64,000 nucleotides of DNA, taken from NCBI GenBank assembly GCA_036675275.1, contig JAKFFG010000023.1, forward strand, positions 62,001-126,000, written 5' to 3'. Below the pieces are notes generated by a model. The model saw only the letters and a program-made list of their open reading frames with translations. It made no database searches and was not told the DNA's origin. Below, one piece after another: positions 60,162-64,000 of this stretch. How positions within the stretch are numbered: the stretch's first letter is position 1; every line of letters starts with the position of its first letter. The position numbers were made by a program, and so were the translations under genes. Source of the DNA: Pollutimonas sp036675275. Its GTDB lineage: Bacteria; Pseudomonadota; Gammaproteobacteria; Burkholderiales; Burkholderiaceae_B.

Positions 60162-63032
60162 ATGTCATCGGAAATAGAACTTTTATCCAATTCTTACCTG
60201 TTTGGTAGCAACGCCCCATATGTCGAGGATCTATACGAATCCTACCTCGACAATCCAGGGTCTGTGCCAAACGAGTGGCGCGATTATTTCGACCAGTTGC
60301 AGCATCAGCCTGCCACCGACGGTCGGGAAGTCACGCGCGATCAGGCCCACGCGCCTATTGTCGAGTCGTTCGCGCAGCGCGCCAAGGCCAATGCCTTTGT
60401 GGCGCGAGCCCAAGAACCCGACCTGAAGGTCGCCAGCAAGCAAGTCTACGTTCAGTCCATCATTGCCGCCTACCGCGTGCTGGGCTCCCGCTTCGCCGAC
60501 CTCGATCCGCTGAAGCGCCAGGATCGCCCGGTCATCCCCGAGCTCGATCCCACCTTCTATGGCCTCACCGAAGCCGACCTCGATCAGGTCTATTCGGCCA
60601 CCAATACGTATTTCACCAAAGCCGACACCATGACCATGCGCGACATGCTCAAGGCTTTGCGGGACACCTATTGCCGAAGTGTCGGTGCCGAGTTCATGCA
60701 TATCTCCGATCCGACCGCCAAGCGCTGGATCCAGGAACGCCTTGAATCCACTCTTGGCGTACCGTCGTTCTCGGCGGAACGCAAGCGCCACATCCTGCAG
60801 CAAGTCACCGAAGCCGAAGGGCTCGAACGCTTCCTGCATACCAAATATGTAGGGCAGAAGCGTTTCTCGCTTGAAGGCGGCGAAAGCTTTATTGCCTGCA
60901 TGGACGAAGTCGTCGGACACGCGGGCGAAAACGGCGTGCAGGAACTCGTGGTCGGCATGGCCCACCGCGGCCGCCTGAACATGCTCGTGAACATCATGGG
61001 CAAGATGCCCGGCGACCTGTTTGCCGAATTCGAAGGCAAGCACGCCGAAGGGCTGACCGATGGCGACGTGAAATATCACAACGGCTTCTCCAGCGATCTT
61101 TCCACGCGTGGCGGCCCGCTGCATCTTTCCCTGGCGTTCAACCCTTCGCATCTGGAAATCGTCAACCCCGTGGTCGAGGGCAGTGTACGCGCCCGCCAGG
61201 ACCGCCGCGGCGACGAAGTCGGTTCCCAGGTACTGCCTGTGCTGGTTCACGGCGATGCCGCCTTTGCAGGCCAGGGCGTCGTCATGGAAACCCTCAACCT
61301 GGCGCAAACGCGCGGTTACGGCACCGGCGGCACTCTGCATATCGTCATCAACAATCAGATCGGGTTTACCACTTCCGATCCGCGCGATACGCGTTCCACG
61401 CTGTATTGCACCGACGTGGTCAAAATGATCCAGGCGCCGGTCTTCCACGTGAACGGCGATGATCCCGAAGCAGTGGTCTACGTTACCCAGCTTGCTCTCG
61501 ACTACCGTCTGCAGTTCCATCACGACGTCGTTATTGACATCGTCTGCTTCCGCAAGCTTGGCCACAACGAACAAGACACACCGTCGCTCACTCAGCCGCT
61601 CATGTACAAGAGCATAGGCAAGCATCCCGGCACCCGCAAAGTGTATGCCGAGAAACTGGTGGCGCAAGGCATTCTCTCCGAGGCCGAAACCGATCAGCTG
61701 GTCAAGGACTACCGTCAGCTCATGGAAGACGGTCAACGCACCATCGAACCGGTCCTGACCGACTACAAGAATAAGTATTCCACCGACTGGTCCCCGTTCC
61801 TGGGTGCCAAATGGACCGACCAGGCCGACACCGGCGTGCCGCTGGCCGAGCTTACCCGCATCGGCGAAAAGCTCACTACCGTGCCCGAGAATTTCACGCC
61901 TCATTCGCTGGTCAACAAGCTGTTGAATGACCGCCGCAATATGGCGCGCGGCGAGCAGAACGTCGACTGGGGCATGGGCGAGCATCTTGCCTTCGCTACG
62001 CTCGTGGCCAGTGGCTATACCATTCGCATCACCGGGCAGGATTCCGGACGCGGCACGTTTACCCACCGACACGCGGTCCTGCATGACCAGAAGCGCGAGC
62101 GTTGGAACGACGGCACCTATATCCCCCTGCAAAACGTTTCCGAAAACCAGGCTCCTTTCACTGTCATCGACTCGGTATTGTCCGAGGAAGCCGTCCTGGC
62201 ATTCGAGTACGGTTATGCAACGGCCGAGCCGAACACGCTTACCATCTGGGAAGCCCAGTTCGGCGACTTCGTCAATGGCGCGCAGGTTGTCATCGACCAG
62301 TTCATCACCTCGGGCGAAGCCAAATGGGGCCGTCAGTGCGGTCTTACCATGATGCTGCCGCACGGCTATGAAGGGCAAGGTCCCGAGCACTCGTCGGCGC
62401 GCATCGAGCGCTTCCTGCAGCTGTGTGCAGACAACAATATCCAGGTGGTGCAGCCTACCAACGGCGCGCAGATTTTCCATGTGTTGCGTCGCCAGATGAT
62501 CCGTCCGTTCCGAAAGCCGCTGATCATCCTTACGCCCAAATCCTTGTTGCGCAACAAGGACGCCACCTCGCCTCTGTCCGATCTGGCCAATAGTCATTTC
62601 CTTCCGGTTATCGGCGAACAAGACGGCAGCATCGATCCAGCGGCTGTCAACCGGGTGCTGGTCTGCTCGGGCAAGGTCTACTACGATATAGTCCATGCCC
62701 GCAAAGAGGCCGGTCGTACCGACGTGGCAGTATTGCGTGTCGAACAGCTGTATCCGTTCGCGCACAAGTCCTTCCAGGCCGAATTGCAGAAGTACGCCAA
62801 TGCCAAGGAAATTGTCTGGGTCCAGGATGAGCCCCAGAACCAAGGCCCCTGGTTCTATATTCAGCACCATCTCTATGAGAACATGGCCGACGGCCAGAAG
62901 TTGGGCTATGCAGGGCGTCCGGCGTCGGCGTCTCCGGCCGTGGGCTATCTGGCCAAGCACCAAGAGCAGCAACGCAATCTGCTCGAGCAAGCGCTGGCGC
63001 CCAAGTTCAAGAGCTTCATGCTGACTAAATAA
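60162..63032 (+). CDS. odhA: 2-oxoglutarate dehydrogenase E1 component
   Basis: Thiamine-diphosphate-dependent decarboxylation of 2-oxoglutarate, the E1 part of the complex. 956 residues. The N-terminal segment NSYLFGSNAPYVEDLYESYLDNPGSVPNEWRDYF binds E2. RFLHTKYVGQKRFSLEGGESFIACMDEVV, MAHRGRLNMLVNIMGKMP, the ThDP region VHGDAAFAGQGVVMETLNLAQTRGYGTGGTLHIVINNQIGFTTSDP and QDSGRGTFTHRHAVLHDQ are standard. odhB follows after 28 bp. Confidence 0.97.
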   Translation: MSSEIELLSNSYLFGSNAPYVEDLYESYLDNPGSVPNEWRDYFDQLQHQPATDGREVTRDQAHAPIVESFAQRAKANAFVARAQEPDLKVASKQVYVQSIIAAYRVLGSRFADLDPLKRQDRPVIPELDPTFYGLTEADLDQVYSATNTYFTKADTMTMRDMLKALRDTYCRSVGAEFMHISDPTAKRWIQERLESTLGVPSFSAERKRHILQQVTEAEGLERFLHTKYVGQKRFSLEGGESFIACMDEVVGHAGENGVQELVVGMAHRGRLNMLVNIMGKMPGDLFAEFEGKHAEGLTDGDVKYHNGFSSDLSTRGGPLHLSLAFNPSHLEIVNPVVEGSVRARQDRRGDEVGSQVLPVLVHGDAAFAGQGVVMETLNLAQTRGYGTGGTLHIVINNQIGFTTSDPRDTRSTLYCTDVVKMIQAPVFHVNGDDPEAVVYVTQLALDYRLQFHHDVVIDIVCFRKLGHNEQDTPSLTQPLMYKSIGKHPGTRKVYAEKLVAQGILSEAETDQLVKDYRQLMEDGQRTIEPVLTDYKNKYSTDWSPFLGAKWTDQADTGVPLAELTRIGEKLTTVPENFTPHSLVNKLLNDRRNMARGEQNVDWGMGEHLAFATLVASGYTIRITGQDSGRGTFTHRHAVLHDQKRERWNDGTYIPLQNVSENQAPFTVIDSVLSEEAVLAFEYGYATAEPNTLTIWEAQFGDFVNGAQVVIDQFITSGEAKWGRQCGLTMMLPHGYEGQGPEHSSARIERFLQLCADNNIQVVQPTNGAQIFHVLRRQMIRPFRKPLIILTPKSLLRNKDATSPLSDLANSHFLPVIGEQDGSIDPAAVNRVLVCSGKVYYDIVHARKEAGRTDVAVLRVEQLYPFAHKSFQAELQKYANAKEIVWVQDEPQNQGPWFYIQHHLYENMADGQKLGYAGRPASASPAVGYLAKHQEQQRNLLEQALAPKFKSFMLTK

Positions 63033-63060
63033 CGAATACTTTCAAAACGGAATACATACC

Positions 63061-64000
63061 ATGGCTATTACTGATGTTCTCGTTCCCCAGCTTTCCGAAT
63101 CGGTTTCCGAGGCGACGCTGCTCACATGGAAGAAGCAACCCGGCGAAGCGGTCGAAGCAGACGAGATCCTGATAGAAGTCGAAACCGACAAAGTGGTCCT
63201 GGAAGTTCCTGCGCCATCGTCCGGCGTGCTCAAGGAAATCGTCAAGGGTGACGGAAGCACCGTTGCTTCGGGCGAAGTCCTGGCCCGTATCGACAGCGAA
63301 GGCAAGGCCGCTGCGCCTGCTCCCGCTGCCGCGGAAGCTCCCGCAGCGGCGGCTCCTGCAGCCACGGCTGCCGCTCCCGCCGCTGGTGCGCAGTCCGCCT
63401 CGGCCGCCGCATCTCCCGCCGCAAACAAGATACTGGCCGAAAAGGGCGTGGATCCTGCTTCGGTCGACGGCACCGGACGTGGTGGCCGCGTTACCAAGGG
63501 TGATGCACTAGCCGCCGACAACGCTCCTGCCAAGAAGGCCGCCGCGCCAGCCGCTCCTGCCACGATGTCGCTCGACGGCCGCCCAGAACAGCGCGTACCC
63601 ATGAGCCGCCTGCGCGCCCGCGTTGCCGAACGCCTCCTGCAGTCGCAAGCCGACAATGCCATTCTCACGACTTTCAACGAAGTCAATATGCAGGGCATTC
63701 TCGATCTGCGCAAGAAATACAAGGATCAGTTCGAGAAAGAACATGGGGTCAAGCTGGGCTTCACTTCTTTCTTCGTCAAGGCTGCGGTCGCCGCACTCAA
63801 GAAGTACCCCGTCGTCAACGCTTCGGTCGATGGCAAAGACATCATCTATCACGGCTACTTCGATATCGGCATAGCAGTCGGCAGCCCGCGTGGTCTGGTA
63901 GTGCCTATTTTGCGCAACGCCGACCAGATGTCGATTGCCGACATTGAAAAGCAGATTGCCGATTTCGGCAACCGGGCACGCGATGGCAAACTGACCCTCG
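63061..64000 (+). CDS. odhB: dihydrolipoamide succinyltransferase (E2), 3' end outside window
   Basis: E2 of the 2-oxoglutarate dehydrogenase complex; 313 codons are present of about 400. Lipoyl domain: LVPQLSESVSEATLLTWKKQPGEAVEADE with the lipoylated Lys in VETDKVVLEV. An Ala/Pro-rich linker (about residues 80-120) is followed by the peripheral subunit-binding domain (NKILAEKGVDPASVDGTGRGGRVTKGD), another Ala/Pro linker and the start of the catalytic domain (RVPMSRLRARVAERLLQSQ, LTTFNEVNM). The catalytic His-Asp motif lies beyond the window. Co-transcribed with odhA; lpd is expected next. Confidence 0.96.
   Translation, partial: MAITDVLVPQLSESVSEATLLTWKKQPGEAVEADEILIEVETDKVVLEVPAPSSGVLKEIVKGDGSTVASGEVLARIDSEGKAAAPAPAAAEAPAAAAPAATAAAPAAGAQSASAAASPAANKILAEKGVDPASVDGTGRGGRVTKGDALAADNAPAKKAAAPAAPATMSLDGRPEQRVPMSRLRARVAERLLQSQADNAILTTFNEVNMQGILDLRKKYKDQFEKEHGVKLGFTSFFVKAAVAALKKYPVVNASVDGKDIIYHGYFDIGIAVGSPRGLVVPILRNADQMSIADIEKQIADFGNRARDGKLTL

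Noticed and set aside
60231..62990. Very long open frame antisense to odhA (about 919 codons)
   Set aside because: The sense frame is an unmistakable 2-oxoglutarate dehydrogenase; antisense openness is a codon-bias effect of GC-rich genes and its product resembles no family.
1..64000. tRNA or rRNA genes, insertion sequences, integrases, CRISPR arrays, prophage genes
   Set aside because: None recognised on either strand by eye. A tRNAscan, Infernal or ISfinder search would be decisive.

Overview
The window looks like chromosome from a betaproteobacterium of the Burkholderiales, most likely Alcaligenaceae (Bordetella/Achromobacter/Pusillimonas relatives). Evidence: moderately high GC, two Bug/TctC-type orphan binding proteins, a DUF2863 protein, EF-P with Arg32 next to EarP, an acnD/prpF-type methylcitrate cluster, and the order mdh / gntR-sdhCDAB-sdhE-gltA / maeB / odhA-odhB. 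I see no rRNA or tRNA gene, insertion sequence, prophage or CRISPR array. Coding density is high and most genes sit in tight operons.

Region 1 (1-18.6 kb) is a sugar-acid island centred on 6-phosphogluconate. pgl-zwf (minus strand) and edd-eda (minus strand) flank two transporter operons. The first (2.2-9.0 kb) is a LacI regulator, a CUT2 (ribose-type) sugar ABC importer, a TIM-barrel isomerase and a Gfo/Idh/MocA oxidoreductase; its substrate is unknown. The second (9.0-16.0 kb) has the content of the pseudomonad 2-ketogluconate (kgu) operon: a PtxS-like LacI regulator, KguE-, KguK- and KguD-like enzymes, and a copy of the 14-bp PtxS operator. The usual MFS carrier is replaced by a four-gene ABC importer of the polar amino acid family. 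HexR-type 17-bp palindromes lie before zwf (one) and edd (two).

Region 2 (18.6-33.2 kb) is mixed accessory metabolism: LysR / Bug protein / aspartoacylase-family enzyme; DUF423; an acyl-CoA dehydrogenase; a CorA-type channel; an AidB-like acyl-CoA dehydrogenase; a secreted or anchored staphylococcal-nuclease-type protein; and a Yej/Opp-like peptide ABC importer with unusual extra membrane parts.

Region 3 (33.3-37.0 kb) holds a DUF1178 protein and the minus-strand run DUF2863-earP-efp, an EF-P arginine-rhamnosylation module.

Region 4 (37-64 kb) is central carbon metabolism: acnB, a GNAT protein, a small membrane protein, the methylcitrate operon prpB-prpC-acnD-prpF-prpD, mdh, a GntR/UTRA regulator, sdhCDAB-sdhE-gltA, a fumarylacetoacetase-family enzyme with a Bug protein, maeB, and odhA-odhB (odhB runs off the end). 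A 23-bp palindrome occurs in near-identical copies before acnB and between mdh and gntR. This suggests a small regulon in which the GntR protein controls itself, mdh and aconitase B.

Start codons were chosen by ribosome-binding site, overlap and family N-terminus. Family names come from recognised motifs; no database search was possible.
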